The notes: generated by a model from the letters alone, not told the origin. A stretch of 64,000 nucleotides of DNA from Burkholderia diffusa (GCF_902499115.1 NZ_CABVPN010000018.1:105361-169360), one strand, 5' to 3'. Shown: positions 10,795 to 21,848, counted from the stretch's first letter. Made by a program: numbers and translations.

Positions 10795-10924
10795 GGAGTC
10801 TCCTGGTCTCTTCGATGATGGGCGCCGGTAGAATGGCGCGTCTGGCGTGCCGGGCGCATTGCGTGACGGCACAAACGTACATTGTAAACCGTCGCGTGCA
10901 TGCGCACTGGCGGTGCCCGGTTTG

Positions 10925-11782
10925 ATGAACATGGAGCCTTCTTCTTTCATGGCTGCGCCACACTGCGTGCGCCGCGCCGCGCTGGACGCCCTGCGGATGT
11001 CCGAGCCGGCCGCGAAGGCCGCTCGGGTCCGCGCGCTGCATGACGCGCTGCTGGCCGGGCAGGCCACGATCGCACCGACGCTCGATCTGGACGAACCGAC
11101 CGACCTGCCCGGCCGTCCGGCGCGCCCGCCGCTCGTCGAGCCGCGCGAGCTCGAGCGCCGCAGCATGCGCTCGCCCGCGGGGCGCGCGGTGCTGCTGCAC
11201 GCCCTCGCGCATATCGAATTCAACGCGATCAACCTCGCGCTCGACGCCGTGTGGCGCTTCGCCGGGATGCCCGACGCATTCTATGCGGACTGGCTGAAGG
11301 TCGCGGCCGAGGAGGCTCATCACTTCACGCTGTTGTCCGGGCGGCTCGCCGAGTTCGGGCATGCGTACGGGGATTTTCCCGCGCACAACGGGCTGTGGGA
11401 GATGTGCGAGCGGACCAAGGCCGATCCGCTGGCGCGGATGGCGCTCGTGCCGCGCACGCTCGAGGCGCGCGGACTCGACGCGTCGCCGCCGATCCGGGCG
11501 CGGCTCGTGCAGGCGGGCGACGATGCGTCCGCGGCGATCCTCGACGTGATCCTGCGCGACGAGATCGGCCACGTCGCGATCGGGAATCGCTGGTTCCGGT
11601 ACCTGTGCGACGAGGCCGGCCGCGATCCGGTGCCGGCCTACCGCGAGCTCGCCGAGCAGTACCATGCGCCGCGGCTGCGCGGCCCGTTCAATTTCGACGC
11701 GCGCCGCACCGCGGGATTCGAGCAGGCGGAGCTGGACGAGCTCGCCGCGCAGGACGCGGCGGACGGCAACGCGGCGGGCTAG
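10925..11782 (+). CDS. DUF455 ferritin-like protein
   Basis: A 285-residue helical protein of the DUF455 ferritin-like family. Candidate diiron ligands are in place: Glu in HIEFNAI (about residue 98), EEAHHF (about 129-134) and DEIGHVAIG (about 212-219), which is the ExxH pairing of ferritin-like oxidases and of the tRNA hydroxylase MiaE. The function is unproven; an oxygenase or hydroxylase role is plausible. Two nearby starts are possible, ATG 10925 and ATG 10949, and neither has a strong ribosome site. It is divergent from the gamma-carbonic anhydrase/Hsp33 operon across about 130 bases. Confidence 0.85.
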   Translation: MNMEPSSFMAAPHCVRRAALDALRMSEPAAKAARVRALHDALLAGQATIAPTLDLDEPTDLPGRPARPPLVEPRELERRSMRSPAGRAVLLHALAHIEFNAINLALDAVWRFAGMPDAFYADWLKVAAEEAHHFTLLSGRLAEFGHAYGDFPAHNGLWEMCERTKADPLARMALVPRTLEARGLDASPPIRARLVQAGDDASAAILDVILRDEIGHVAIGNRWFRYLCDEAGRDPVPAYRELAEQYHAPRLRGPFNFDARRTAGFEQAELDELAAQDAADGNAAG

Positions 11783-11946
11783 CACGTCCGGGCGCCGCCG
11801 GCTCCCGGCGGGCGGGCGAAGGCTGTCGCTGCGTCAGCCTCGCTCAGCGTCCGGCGGCATGTCCGCGGCGTCCGACAGGCCGATTCCGCGCGCCGTCGCT
11901 AGAGAGCTGCCTCGACTGCCAGGCGCCGGAATGGAGGCGTCATCGC

Positions 11947-11952
11947 TATAAT
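11947..11952 (+). promoter_or_regulatory. Probable -10 element of the 11982 hydrolase
   Basis: A perfect TATAAT 29 bases upstream of the start codon, in the 199-base gap after the DUF455 gene. No good -35 hexamer is visible. Confidence 0.4.
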
Positions 11953-11981
11953 CGAACGATCATTCTTTTTTGGCGGCTGCA

Positions 11982-12872
11982 ATGAGTGCCTCGAGTTCTG
12001 TTTCCGATTTCGTCACGGTGCGCGGCGTCAAGCTGCATGTGCGGCGCTGGGGCCGGCCCGATGCGCCGACGCTGTTCATGCTGCATGGCTGGATGGACGT
12101 CGCGGCATCGTTCCAGTTCGTCGTCGACGCGCTCGCGGGCGACTGGCAGGTGATCGCGCCGGATGCACGCGGCTTCGGCCTGTCCGACTGGCCGGTCGCG
12201 AGGCAGGGCGGCGGTCATTACTGGTTCCACGAGTACCTGGGCGACCTCGATGCGCTCGTCGATCACTATGCACCCACCGGCGAAGTCAATCTGGTCGGGC
12301 ACAGCATGGGGGCCAACGTCGTGTGCCTGTACGCGGGCGCGCGCCCGGAGCGCGTGCGGCGCGTGGTCGACCTCGAAGGGTTCGGGCTCGCCCCCGCGCG
12401 GGCCGAGCAGGCGCCGCGCCGGCTGCGCGGCTGGCTCGACGAGCTGCGCGAGCCGCCGGTGTTGCGCCCGTATGCGTCGCTCGACGACGTGGCGGCCCGG
12501 CTGATCAAGACCAATCCGCGGCTCGATCCGCACCGCGCCGCGTTCCTCGCCGCGCACTGGTCGAAGCGTGGCGATGACGGCCTCTACCACCTGCTGGCGG
12601 ACCCCGCGCACAAGATGGCGGGCCCGCAGCTGTACCGGCTCGACGAGGTGATGGCCGTCTGGAAGCAGGTGCGCGCGAAGGTGCTGCACGTCGAGGCCGT
12701 CAATTCGCCGACGCTCGCGTATCTCGCCGGCGACATCCCGCTGCCGGAGTTCAAGGCGCGCTTCGGCGCGTTCCCCGACTGGCGCGAAAAGCTCGTCGAG
12801 GATGCCGGCCACATGGTTCATCACGACCAGCCGGAGCAGATCGCGGCGCTGATCGAGGCGTTCTGCGCGTAG
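11982..12872 (+). CDS. alpha/beta hydrolase
   Basis: A 296-residue alpha/beta-hydrolase. Features in order: LFMLHGWMD (HG oxyanion motif, about residue 30), PDARGFGLSDW, VGHSMGANV (nucleophile elbow, about residue 107), and GHMVHHDQPEQIA near the C-terminus with the catalytic His. This is the classic layout of the haloalkane dehalogenase/epoxide hydrolase/C-C hydrolase superfamily, but substrate cannot be read from sequence. No signal peptide. Start ATG 11982; TTG 11970 is less likely. A new transcription unit probably starts here and may extend to the PHP gene 80 bases downstream. Confidence 0.87.
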   Translation: MSASSSVSDFVTVRGVKLHVRRWGRPDAPTLFMLHGWMDVAASFQFVVDALAGDWQVIAPDARGFGLSDWPVARQGGGHYWFHEYLGDLDALVDHYAPTGEVNLVGHSMGANVVCLYAGARPERVRRVVDLEGFGLAPARAEQAPRRLRGWLDELREPPVLRPYASLDDVAARLIKTNPRLDPHRAAFLAAHWSKRGDDGLYHLLADPAHKMAGPQLYRLDEVMAVWKQVRAKVLHVEAVNSPTLAYLAGDIPLPEFKARFGAFPDWREKLVEDAGHMVHHDQPEQIAALIEAFCA

Positions 12873-12951
12873 GCGTGTGGCGGCGGCGGGGCAGGCGGGC
12901 GGCGCAATTGCCGCATTGCAGTAGAATGAAGCTTCACCTGCCATATCGACA

Positions 12952-13782
12952 ATGAACGCTGATCTCCACTGCCATTCGAATGTTTCCGACGGGTTGCTGT
13001 CGCCTGCCGACGTCGCGCGCCGCGCCCATGCCGGCGGCGTGACCCTGTGGGCGCTGACCGACCACGACGAGATCGGCGGCCAGGCGGCGGCACGCAGCGA
13101 GGCGGAGGCGCTGGGGATGCGCTACCTGAGCGGCGTCGAGATTTCGGTCACGTGGGCGTCGCGCACCGTGCACATCGTCGGGCTGAACATCGATCCGTCG
13201 AACCCGACGCTCGTCGACGGCCTCTACCGCACGCGCCACGGCCGCGCCGCGCGTGCGCGGGCGATTGCCGCGCAGCTCGAGACGCTCGGCATTCCCGGCG
13301 CGTACGAAGGCGCGCTGAAGTACGTATCGAATCCCGACCTGATCTCGCGCACCCACTTCGCGCGCTTCCTGGTCGAGAACGGCCATGCCGAATCGACCTC
13401 CGATGTGTTCGACCGCCTGCTCGGCGACGGCAAGCCCGGGTTCGTCCCGCACCGCTGGGCGACGTTGTCCGACGCCGTTGCATGGATTCGCGCGGCGGGC
13501 GGCGAGGCCGTGGTCGCGCACCCGGGCCGCTACCGCTACACGCCGGTCGAATTCGATGCGTTTTTCGGTGAATTCATCGATCTCGGCGGCCGCGCGATCG
13601 AGGTCATTACGGGCAGCCACACGCCCGACCAGTACCGCGAATACGCGGACGTCGCGCGCCGCTTCGGCTTCGAGGTGTCGCGCGGCTCGGATTTCCATGC
13701 GCCGGGCGAGGGTCGCATCGAGCTCGGCAGCCTGCCGCCTTTGCCGCCCGACCTGAAACCGCTCTGGGAGCGCTGGCTCTGA
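12952..13782 (+). CDS. rnm: PHP-domain phosphoesterase, RNase AM / 3',5'-nucleotide phosphatase type
   Basis: A 276-residue PHP-family metalloenzyme resembling E. coli YciV (TrpH, RNase AM), which removes phosphates from 3',5'-nucleoside bisphosphates and trims RNA 5' ends. Metal-binding motifs are ADLHCHSNVSDG at the very N-terminus (HxH), LTDHDEIGG (DHD), GVEISVTW (Glu), and near the C-terminus RGSDFHAPG (DFH). AHPG (about residue 185) is the other His site. The protein has the full-length single-domain architecture. yciO follows after 72 bases, an order familiar from other proteobacteria. The symbol is assigned by family resemblance. Confidence 0.88.
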   Translation: MNADLHCHSNVSDGLLSPADVARRAHAGGVTLWALTDHDEIGGQAAARSEAEALGMRYLSGVEISVTWASRTVHIVGLNIDPSNPTLVDGLYRTRHGRAARARAIAAQLETLGIPGAYEGALKYVSNPDLISRTHFARFLVENGHAESTSDVFDRLLGDGKPGFVPHRWATLSDAVAWIRAAGGEAVVAHPGRYRYTPVEFDAFFGEFIDLGGRAIEVITGSHTPDQYREYADVARRFGFEVSRGSDFHAPGEGRIELGSLPPLPPDLKPLWERWL

Positions 13783-13854
13783 CGTACCGCGGCCGCTTGC
13801 CGCTGGCGCTGCCGCCGAGGTGCGCATCCGACTTCTCCCTCTTTACGTGTCCCC

Positions 13855-14487
13855 ATGTCCCAGTTCTTCAGGATTCATCCGGATAATCCGCAGCCGCGCC
13901 TGATCAAGCAGGCCGCGGACATCGTCAGCAAGGGCGGTGTGATCGCGATGCCGACCGATTCGAGCTACGCGCTCGCGTGCCACCTCGATGACAAGGATGC
14001 AGTCGAGCGCGTGCGCCGCATCCGCGGCCTCGACGAGAAGCAGCACCTGTCGCTGCTCGTGCGCGACCTGTCGGAACTGGCCAACTTCGCGATGGTGGAC
14101 AATCGTCAGTACCGGCAGATCAAGTCGGTGACGCCGGGCCCGTACGTGTTCATCCTGCAGGCGACGAAGGAAGTGCCGCGTCGTCTGTCGCACCCGTCGC
14201 GCAAGACGATCGGGCTGCGCGTGCCCGATCACGCGATTACGCTCGCGCTGCTCGAATCGCTCGGCCAGCCGCTGCTTGGCACGACGCTGATCCTGCCGCC
14301 GGACGACGAGCCGCTGAACGATCCCGACGATATCCGCGCGCGGCTCGAGAAGCAGGTCGATCTCGTGATCGACGGTGGTGCGTGTCCGCGCGAACCGTCG
14401 ACGGTGATCGACCTGACGGGCGACGAGCCGCAGCTCGTGCGTGCCGGGCGCGGTGCGCTCGAACCGTTCGGGCTTTCGGCCGCGTAA
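13855..14487 (+). CDS. yciO: YciO/Sua5/YrdC-family protein
   Basis: A 210-residue single-domain member of the Sua5-YciO-YrdC fold, which binds RNA and nucleotides. GGVIAMPTDSSYALAC, the KQHLSLLVRDLSEL segment with the conserved Lys/Ser, TPGPYVFIL, and GLRVPDH are typical. TsaC/Sua5 members make threonylcarbamoyl-AMP for tRNA t6A; the YciO branch is of less certain function. I place this protein in the YciO branch because of its MPTDSSYAL rather than PTETVYGL motif and its position after the RNase AM-type gene. Confidence 0.88.
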   Translation: MSQFFRIHPDNPQPRLIKQAADIVSKGGVIAMPTDSSYALACHLDDKDAVERVRRIRGLDEKQHLSLLVRDLSELANFAMVDNRQYRQIKSVTPGPYVFILQATKEVPRRLSHPSRKTIGLRVPDHAITLALLESLGQPLLGTTLILPPDDEPLNDPDDIRARLEKQVDLVIDGGACPREPSTVIDLTGDEPQLVRAGRGALEPFGLSAA

Positions 14488-14532
14488 GCGCCATTCATTT
14501 TTGCGCGAGTGCGCTTGTTACAATAACGCGAT

Positions 14533-15195
14533 ATGGACGCTTCCCTGATACAGACCATCGCCGTCTACGCGCTGCCCGTGATCTTCGCGATCACGTTGCA
14601 CGAGGCTGCGCACGGCTATGCCGCGCGCCTGCTCGGCGACAACACCGCCTACATGATGGGGCGCGTGTCGTTCAACCCGATGCGCCACATCGATCCGCTC
14701 GGCACGATCGCGATCCCGCTCGCGATGTATTTCCTGACGGGCGGCGCGTTCCTGTTTGGCTATGCGAAACCGGTGCCGGTATCGTTCGGCAACCTGCGCG
14801 ATCCGCGCTGGGGCAGCCTATGGGTGTCGCTGGCTGGCCCGGCCTGCAACTTCGTGCAGGCACTGATCTGGGGCGTGCTGACCATCGTACTGCCCGCTGC
14901 CGGCATCGACGAGCCGTTCTTCACGCGGATGGCCTACGCAGGCGTCAGCGCGAACCTGGTGCTCGGCGTGCTGAACCTGTTTCCGCTGCCGCCGCTCGAC
15001 GGCGGCCGCATCCTGGCGGCGCTGCTGCCGCCGAAGCAATCGATCGCGCTGTCGCGAATCGAGCCGTACGGTTTCATCATCGTCCTCGTGCTGGTCTCGA
15101 CGGGCGTGCTGACGAACTTCTGGCTGCGGCCGCTCGTGAATGCCGCGGCCGGCGTGCTGAGCGCCATCCTGTCTCCCTTCGCCTCGCTTTTCTAA
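14533..15195 (+). CDS. Membrane-embedded site-2-type protease (M50 family)
   Basis: A 220-residue multi-pass membrane zinc metalloprotease of the short S2P/Rip type. HEAAHG (about residues 23-28) in the first helix provides two zinc His and the catalytic Glu. LFPLPPLDGGRIL (about 153-165) supplies the Asp ligand. GPACNF is the usual central-helix motif. Family members cut transmembrane substrates such as anti-sigma factors; this compact PDZ-less type is widespread and its substrate unknown. trpS begins eight bases after the stop, so the two are almost certainly cotranscribed. Confidence 0.92.
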   Translation: MDASLIQTIAVYALPVIFAITLHEAAHGYAARLLGDNTAYMMGRVSFNPMRHIDPLGTIAIPLAMYFLTGGAFLFGYAKPVPVSFGNLRDPRWGSLWVSLAGPACNFVQALIWGVLTIVLPAAGIDEPFFTRMAYAGVSANLVLGVLNLFPLPPLDGGRILAALLPPKQSIALSRIEPYGFIIVLVLVSTGVLTNFWLRPLVNAAAGVLSAILSPFASLF

Positions 15196-15203
15196 CGACA
15201 ATC

Positions 15204-16406
<1,203 letters not shown>

Positions 16407-16415
16407 CCTGACGGC

Positions 16416-17018
16416 ATGCGCGAACCTGTCATTGCCGCCGCGGGCGGCCACGTGGCCCAGACCGAACCGTCGCGCTGGGTCGCCCGCTGGTCGCGGCTCG
16501 TCCCGGCGAGCGGCACGGTGCTCGACGTCGCCGCGGGCGGTGGTCGCCATGCACGCTGGTTTGCGTCGCACGGGCATCCAGTCGTCGCGCTCGACCGCGA
16601 TGCGGCCGCGCTGGCCGCTTTGCGCACGATTCCCGGTGTCGATGTGCGCGACGCCGATCTCGAGGGTGCGCCCTGGCCGCTGCCGGCCGGTGCGTCGTTC
16701 GCGGCGGTGATCGTCACCCATTATCTGCATCGCCCGCTCTGGCCCCGACTGCTCGATGCGGTGGCGCCGGGCGGCGTGCTGATCTACGAAACCTTCGCGC
16801 AAGGAAACGAAACGGTCGGCAAGCCGTCCAATCCTGCGTTCCTGCTCGCCCCGGGCGAGTTGCTGGACGCGGTGCGCGGCCGCCTGCGGGTGGTTGCGTA
16901 CGAGGACGGATTCGTCGCCGCGCCGCGCGAGGCGTTCGTGCAGCGCATCTGCGCGGTACGCGAGGGCGCGACCCCGACAGCGGGGGCGGGAATTCCACGT
17001 TACGAACTGCCCGGCTAA
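16416..17018 (+). CDS. Class I SAM-dependent methyltransferase
   Basis: A 200-residue Rossmann-fold methyltransferase. VLDVAAGGGRHARW (about residues 37-50) is the SAM-binding motif I, VVALDRD the acidic end of the second strand, DLEGAPWPLP and VIVTHYLHRPLWP motif post-I/II, and GGVLIYETFAQGNE a later strand. It resembles tellurite-resistance TehB-like and related small methyltransferases; the substrate is unknown. The start lies ten bases after the trpS stop, so it is in the same operon. Confidence 0.87.
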   Translation: MREPVIAAAGGHVAQTEPSRWVARWSRLVPASGTVLDVAAGGGRHARWFASHGHPVVALDRDAAALAALRTIPGVDVRDADLEGAPWPLPAGASFAAVIVTHYLHRPLWPRLLDAVAPGGVLIYETFAQGNETVGKPSNPAFLLAPGELLDAVRGRLRVVAYEDGFVAAPREAFVQRICAVREGATPTAGAGIPRYELPG

Positions 17019-17023
17019 TCCGC

Positions 17024-17029
17024 TACAAT
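17024..17029 (+). promoter_or_regulatory. Possible -10 of dapA
   Basis: TACAAT, with TTACGA 18 bases upstream at 17000-17005, inside the short gap and the end of the methyltransferase gene. Weak but reasonably spaced. Confidence 0.35.
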
Positions 17030-17065
17030 CTCAACGTTTACCGGTACAACAATCAATCGCGTTTC

Positions 17066-17968
<903 letters not shown>

Positions 17969-17974
17969 TGCTCA

Positions 17975-17997
17975 GGCGGCCGCGTCCTGCGGCCGCC
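17975..17997 (+). other. Perfect stem-loop between dapA and bamC
   Basis: GGCGGCCGC / GCGGCCGCC, a nine-base-pair perfect stem with a five-base loop, starting six bases after the dapA stop. There is no T-run, so it is more likely a 3'-end stabiliser or partial attenuator than a full terminator. Confidence 0.6.
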
Positions 17998-18079
17998 GGC
18001 TCGACCCCTCATCAACCCGCACCGGCCGGCTCCGTCCGGCGCCGCTCCTGACGAGCGTTCTAGCAAGACGAAGGATTTC

Positions 18080-19225
18080 ATGAAACGTTTCGCCTTTTCC
18101 TCTCGCGCCATCCAGGTTTCGGTGGTGGCGCTGGCGCTGGGCGCGCTCGCCGGCTGCGATACGCTGAACGATTATCTGGCTCCTGACCGGGTCAACTACA
18201 AGAACACGGGTTCGGCGCCGCCGCTCGCGGTGCCGAGCGACCTGAAGCCGGTGCCGACGACCCAGCAGTTCGTCGCGCCGCCGAGCAACGCTGGTCTCGG
18301 CACGCTGCCGCCGCGGGCGACGACGGCCGCCGGCAACGCGACCGACGGTGTCCCGAGCGCGCAGGATCCGCTCGGCATGCATATCGAGCGCGACGGCGAC
18401 CGCCGCTGGCTCGTCGTGGACGGGCGCACGCCCGAGCAGCTGTGGCCGATCCTGAAGGAATTCTGGCAGGAGAATGGGTTTTCGCTGAAGACCGACGCGC
18501 CGTCGACCGGCATCATGGCCACCGACTGGGCCGAGAACCGCGCGAACATTCCCGATGACTGGTTCCGCCGCACGATCGGCAAGGTCATCGACTTCGCGTA
18601 CTCGTCGGGCACGCGCGACCGTTTCCGCACGCTCGTGAACCGCACGCCGGACGGCAACACCGACATCTCGATCACGCACAGCGCGATGGAGGAAATGATG
18701 GTCGGCCCGCAGGGCGGCACGTCGTCGCGCTGGGAAGAGCGTCCGCGCAATCCGGTGCTCGAGGCTGTGTTCCTGACGAAGCTGATGCAGAAGTTCGGCC
18801 TGAGCGACGCGCAGGCGAAGCAACTGCTGACCGATGCGCGTCCCGCGACGGCGCCGGCGCAGGTGAGCGATACGAGCAGCGGTGCCGCGACGCTGCAACT
18901 GGCGGAATCGTTCGACCGTGCGTGGCTGCGCGTCGGTCTCGCGCTCGACCGCACCAACTTCGCGGTCGACAATCGCGACCGCGAGAAGGGCCTGTACACG
19001 GTCCGTTACGCGAACACGATGGAAGAGCTCAAGCGCGACGGGCTGTTCGGCAAGCTGTTCTACGGCGGCCCGTCGGCGGCCAAGCCGGGCAAGGAATACC
19101 TGGTCAATGTGCGCGCGCAGGGCAGTGGCGGCACGCAGGTCGCGGTGGTCGACGCGACCGGCAAGGTCGACAACTCGTCGGACGCGCAGCGGATCATTTC
19201 GCTGCTGCACGCCCAGTTGAACTGA
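18080..19225 (+). CDS. bamC: Outer-membrane assembly lipoprotein BamC
   Basis: A lipoprotein of the BAM complex that inserts beta-barrel proteins into the outer membrane. The signal peptide ends in LGALAGC (lipidated Cys near residue 25). The conserved unstructured lasso region follows (DTLNDYLAPDRVNYKNTG, PPLAVPSDLKP), matching the part that binds BamD. Two helix-grip domains follow, about residues 105-220 and 270-380. At 381 residues it is a little longer than the E. coli protein, mostly in the linker. The next gene starts four bases after its stop. Confidence 0.94.
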   Translation: MKRFAFSSRAIQVSVVALALGALAGCDTLNDYLAPDRVNYKNTGSAPPLAVPSDLKPVPTTQQFVAPPSNAGLGTLPPRATTAAGNATDGVPSAQDPLGMHIERDGDRRWLVVDGRTPEQLWPILKEFWQENGFSLKTDAPSTGIMATDWAENRANIPDDWFRRTIGKVIDFAYSSGTRDRFRTLVNRTPDGNTDISITHSAMEEMMVGPQGGTSSRWEERPRNPVLEAVFLTKLMQKFGLSDAQAKQLLTDARPATAPAQVSDTSSGAATLQLAESFDRAWLRVGLALDRTNFAVDNRDREKGLYTVRYANTMEELKRDGLFGKLFYGGPSAAKPGKEYLVNVRAQGSGGTQVAVVDATGKVDNSSDAQRIISLLHAQLN

Positions 19226-19229
19226 TCGC

Positions 19230-20006
19230 GTGCGCTTCGCCAGCCTCGGTAGCGGCAGCGAAGGCAACGCGCTGGTCGTCGAGGTCGCGAGCGGCACGAC
19301 GACCACCCGCGTGCTGCTCGACTGCGGTTTTTCAGCGAAGGAGGTCGAGCGCCGCCTCGGCCGCCTGAATCTCGGCATCGACGATCTCGATGCGATCCTC
19401 ATCACCCACGAACACAGTGACCACGTCGGTAGCGCGCTGACGCTCGCGCGGCGCGGGTCGCTGCCGCTCTACATGAGCTGGGGCACGGCACGCGCGGTGG
19501 GCGCGGACGAAGCCGATGTCGATCTCCACGTGTTGTGGGGCGACGAGACAGCCGCGATTCGCGATCTGGCCGTGATGCCATATACGGTGCCCCATGACGC
19601 GCGGGAACCGCTCCAGTTCGTCTTCATGGACGGTTGCCGCCGGCTCGGCGTGCTGACCGACGTCGGGATGGCCACGCCGCATATCACGGCCGTTCTGAGC
19701 GGTTGTGACGCGCTGGTGCTCGAATCCAACCACGATACCGAGATGCTCGCCGGGAGCCGCTATCCGCAGTCGCTGAAGGCGCGGATCGGTGGCAATCACG
19801 GCCACCTGAGCAACGCCGCCGCCGCGGGCATCCTCGCATCGCTCGAACGCAGCCGCCTCCAGCACCTCGTCGCGGCGCACCTGAGCCAGCAGAACAACCG
19901 GCCCGAGCTGGCCCGCCAGGCATTGGCCGGCGTGCTGGGAACGGACGGGGAGGAAGTGGTCGTGGCCACGCAGGACGCGGGCTTCGACTGGCTGACGCTC
20001 GGCTGA
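19230..20006 (+). CDS. Metallo-beta-lactamase-fold hydrolase (YycJ/VicX type)
   Basis: A 258-residue metallo-beta-lactamase superfamily protein. THEHSDHVG (about residues 59-67) is the HxHxDH zinc motif. Further ligands are in VPHDAREP and DVGMATPHI, and SNHDTEML and GNHGHLSN fit the YycJ/VicX group, some members of which are exonucleases. It opens with FASLGSGSEGNA, typical of this group. The start is GTG 19230, directly after bamC, so it is probably translated from the same message. Substrate not known. Confidence 0.88.
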   Translation: MRFASLGSGSEGNALVVEVASGTTTTRVLLDCGFSAKEVERRLGRLNLGIDDLDAILITHEHSDHVGSALTLARRGSLPLYMSWGTARAVGADEADVDLHVLWGDETAAIRDLAVMPYTVPHDAREPLQFVFMDGCRRLGVLTDVGMATPHITAVLSGCDALVLESNHDTEMLAGSRYPQSLKARIGGNHGHLSNAAAAGILASLERSRLQHLVAAHLSQQNNRPELARQALAGVLGTDGEEVVVATQDAGFDWLTLG

Positions 20007-20084
20007 GCAGGCGAAGGATCGGACGTCCGGGACGGCTCTTGGCCGGTCCTGCCGCCGGATACGATGCGCGCAACCGACAGACGT

Positions 20085-20115
20085 AAAAAAACCGGCCCGA
20101 AGGGCCGGTTTTTTT
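20085..20115. terminator. Bidirectional intrinsic terminator
   Basis: Fourteen-base-pair perfect stem AAAAAAACCGGCCC / GGGCCGGTTTTTTT with a three-base loop, between the convergent metallohydrolase and lipoprotein genes. Confidence 0.95.
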
Positions 20116-20132
20116 TCAGCTGATGCTGAGGC

Positions 20133-20396
20133 TTACTGGCTTGCGCCCGAAGCCGGAGCAGCCGTCGCTGCCGAAGCAGCCGACGCCACAGCAGCAGCTG
20201 CGTCGCTCGCAGCAGCCGTAGCCGACGAAGCAGCAGCAGCTGCGTCGCTCGCAGCACCAGCAACTGCCGAAGCAGCCGACGAAGCAGCAGCCGATGCGTC
20301 GCTAGCAGCCGACGAAGCAGCTTGATCAGCGCTCTTGTTGCAAGCAGCCAGTGCAACAGCAGCCAACAGGGAAGCTACGAGGAGGGATTTCTTCAT
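20133..20396 (-). CDS. Ala/Ser-repeat lipoprotein, function unknown
   Basis: An 87-residue lipoprotein with signal peptide MKKSLLVASLLAAVALAAC (lipidated Cys at about residue 19). The mature part is almost only Ala, Ser and Asp in an AASDAAAAASS-type repeat with heptad-like spacing, suggesting a long single helix or coiled coil as in Lpp-like or alanine-zipper lipoproteins. A 24-base DNA repeat occurs at 20191-20214 and 20233-20256, so the tract has expanded by units of 14 codons. Start ATG 20396 has AAGGA at good spacing; GTG 20402 is too close to it. An envelope-structural role is inferred only. Confidence 0.85.
   Translation of the reverse strand: MKKSLLVASLLAAVALAACNKSADQAASSAASDASAAASSAASAVAGAASDAAAAASSATAAASDAAAAVASAASAATAAPASGASQ
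20191..20256. repeat. In-frame tandem repeat inside the Ala/Ser lipoprotein gene
   Basis: An identical 24-base stretch at 20191-20214 and 20233-20256 (period 42 bases), with a third diverged copy near 20284. The period is a multiple of three, so copy-number change keeps the frame. Confidence 0.8.
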
Positions 20397-20625
20397 GATC
20401 ACGTCCTTTTATGGTTAAAGGTAAGCAACAGCGCGAAACAATACCGGTAATGTGCTCCAACACCGACCTGGGCCGCTGGTGGAGACGCACTTCTAGAGCG
20501 TGAATCTTCCCTACGGCTTGGGCGGAAATTATATGCACTTTCCTATCGACCGTCGACAAATGCGGGGTCAATACGTTGTCTTTCCCATACAGAATTTGAT
20601 CTGCACGGGCATACGGGGCGGCTCA

Positions 20626-21846
20626 CTAAATCCGGTTTCCGACCCGTATCCAGCCCGCACAATACCACTCGTGCAGCAAGGCTGTCATTGAGGGAACCCG
20701 GGATAGTGTTACAAACCGTTTCGCCTCCATGTGGCGCAGATTGGCCAGTTCGGGCAGCCATTCGCCGGCGTGCTCGAGCGGTTCTTCCTCGCCATTAATG
20801 AAGTACGAGCGCGCGTTATACATCAATGCGGCCCGTCTGTCGAGATACACGCCCCGGCGCGACGCCTGCGCGACGAACGCGGCCTCGGACAGCGGGCGCG
20901 CCGGCGGCTCGAATACGACGTTCGATTTGGGTTCGCTCAGGTAGCAACCGAGGAATTCGGCGACGTCACGCTTGCGCCAGCGGATCGCATCGACGATCTC
21001 GGCGACGCGCTCGACCATCGCCGGCGGCAGTTGCGCCGGGGTGTCGACCGCCGGCTGCTTCGGGTCGCGGTAAAGCGCGTCGCCACGCTCGTCGCGCAGG
21101 CCGCCGCGCTCCGCGAGGTAATACAGGAATTGCGCGCCCAGCTCCCCGGCGGACGGCGCCCGAAAGCCGATCGAGCAGGTCATGCATTCGCCTTCGGCCA
21201 CGCCGTCGTGCGCGATGTGCGGCGGCAGGTACAGCATGTCGCCCGGCTCCAGCACCCACTCGTCGCTCGGCTCAAAATGCTCGAGGATCTTCAACGGGAC
21301 GTCCGGCTGCAGCGACAGGTCCTTCTGCGCACCGATGCGCCAACGGCGCCGGCCCTCGACCTGTAGCAGGAATACGTCGTACGAGTCGAAGTGCGGGCCG
21401 ACGCCGCCTCCGTCGGTCGCGTACGAAATCATCAGGTCGTCGAGGCGTGCGTCCGGGATGAAGCGGAAGCGGTCGAGCAGCGCGCGTGCCGCGTCCACGT
21501 GCAGGTCGAGCCCCTGCACGAGCAAGGACCAGGACTTTCGCGAAACGGCAGGCAGCGCGCCCGGCTCGAAGGGACCGTGGGCCAGTTGCCACTTGTTACG
21601 AAAATGGGTGATCAGTCGCGATTCGGCGTCATAGTCGGCTGCCAGCTCGAACAGTGCGTCGCGCGTCACCGGCGGCTTCACGCCGGGGACCGCCTGGCGG
21701 ATCAGCAGCGGCTTCTTCTGCCAGTAGCGGCGCATGAATTGCGCCGGCGAGAGGCCGCCGAGCAGCGGTGTGGGAAGATCGGAAGGCGGCGCGCCGAGCG
21801 GGGCGGCAGCGGCATCCCGCGGTTCGGCTTGAGACCGGTTGCGCAT
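20626..21846 (-). CDS. roxA: JmjC-type ribosomal protein oxygenase, RoxA/YcfD family
   Basis: A 2-oxoglutarate/Fe(II) oxygenase resembling E. coli YcfD, which hydroxylates an Arg of ribosomal protein L16. The JmjC core has GPHFDSYDVF (Fe-binding His and Asp, about residues 152 and 154) and YLPPHIAHDG (second Fe His, about 213). KKPLLIRQA near the N-terminus and the C-terminal winged-helix-like part with NARSYFINGEE match the family. Length 406 residues from ATG 21846. It is divergent from the FKBP gene across only 32 bases. L16 specificity is inferred from family. Confidence 0.92.
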   Translation of the reverse strand: MRNRSQAEPRDAAAAPLGAPPSDLPTPLLGGLSPAQFMRRYWQKKPLLIRQAVPGVKPPVTRDALFELAADYDAESRLITHFRNKWQLAHGPFEPGALPAVSRKSWSLLVQGLDLHVDAARALLDRFRFIPDARLDDLMISYATDGGGVGPHFDSYDVFLLQVEGRRRWRIGAQKDLSLQPDVPLKILEHFEPSDEWVLEPGDMLYLPPHIAHDGVAEGECMTCSIGFRAPSAGELGAQFLYYLAERGGLRDERGDALYRDPKQPAVDTPAQLPPAMVERVAEIVDAIRWRKRDVAEFLGCYLSEPKSNVVFEPPARPLSEAAFVAQASRRGVYLDRRAALMYNARSYFINGEEEPLEHAGEWLPELANLRHMEAKRFVTLSRVPSMTALLHEWYCAGWIRVGNRI

Positions 21847-21848
21847 CG

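Noticed and set aside
10241..11785. A 514-codon minus-strand frame spanning carbonic anhydrase and DUF455 genes
   Set aside because: It runs out of frame through two well-supported genes and has no recognisable fold.
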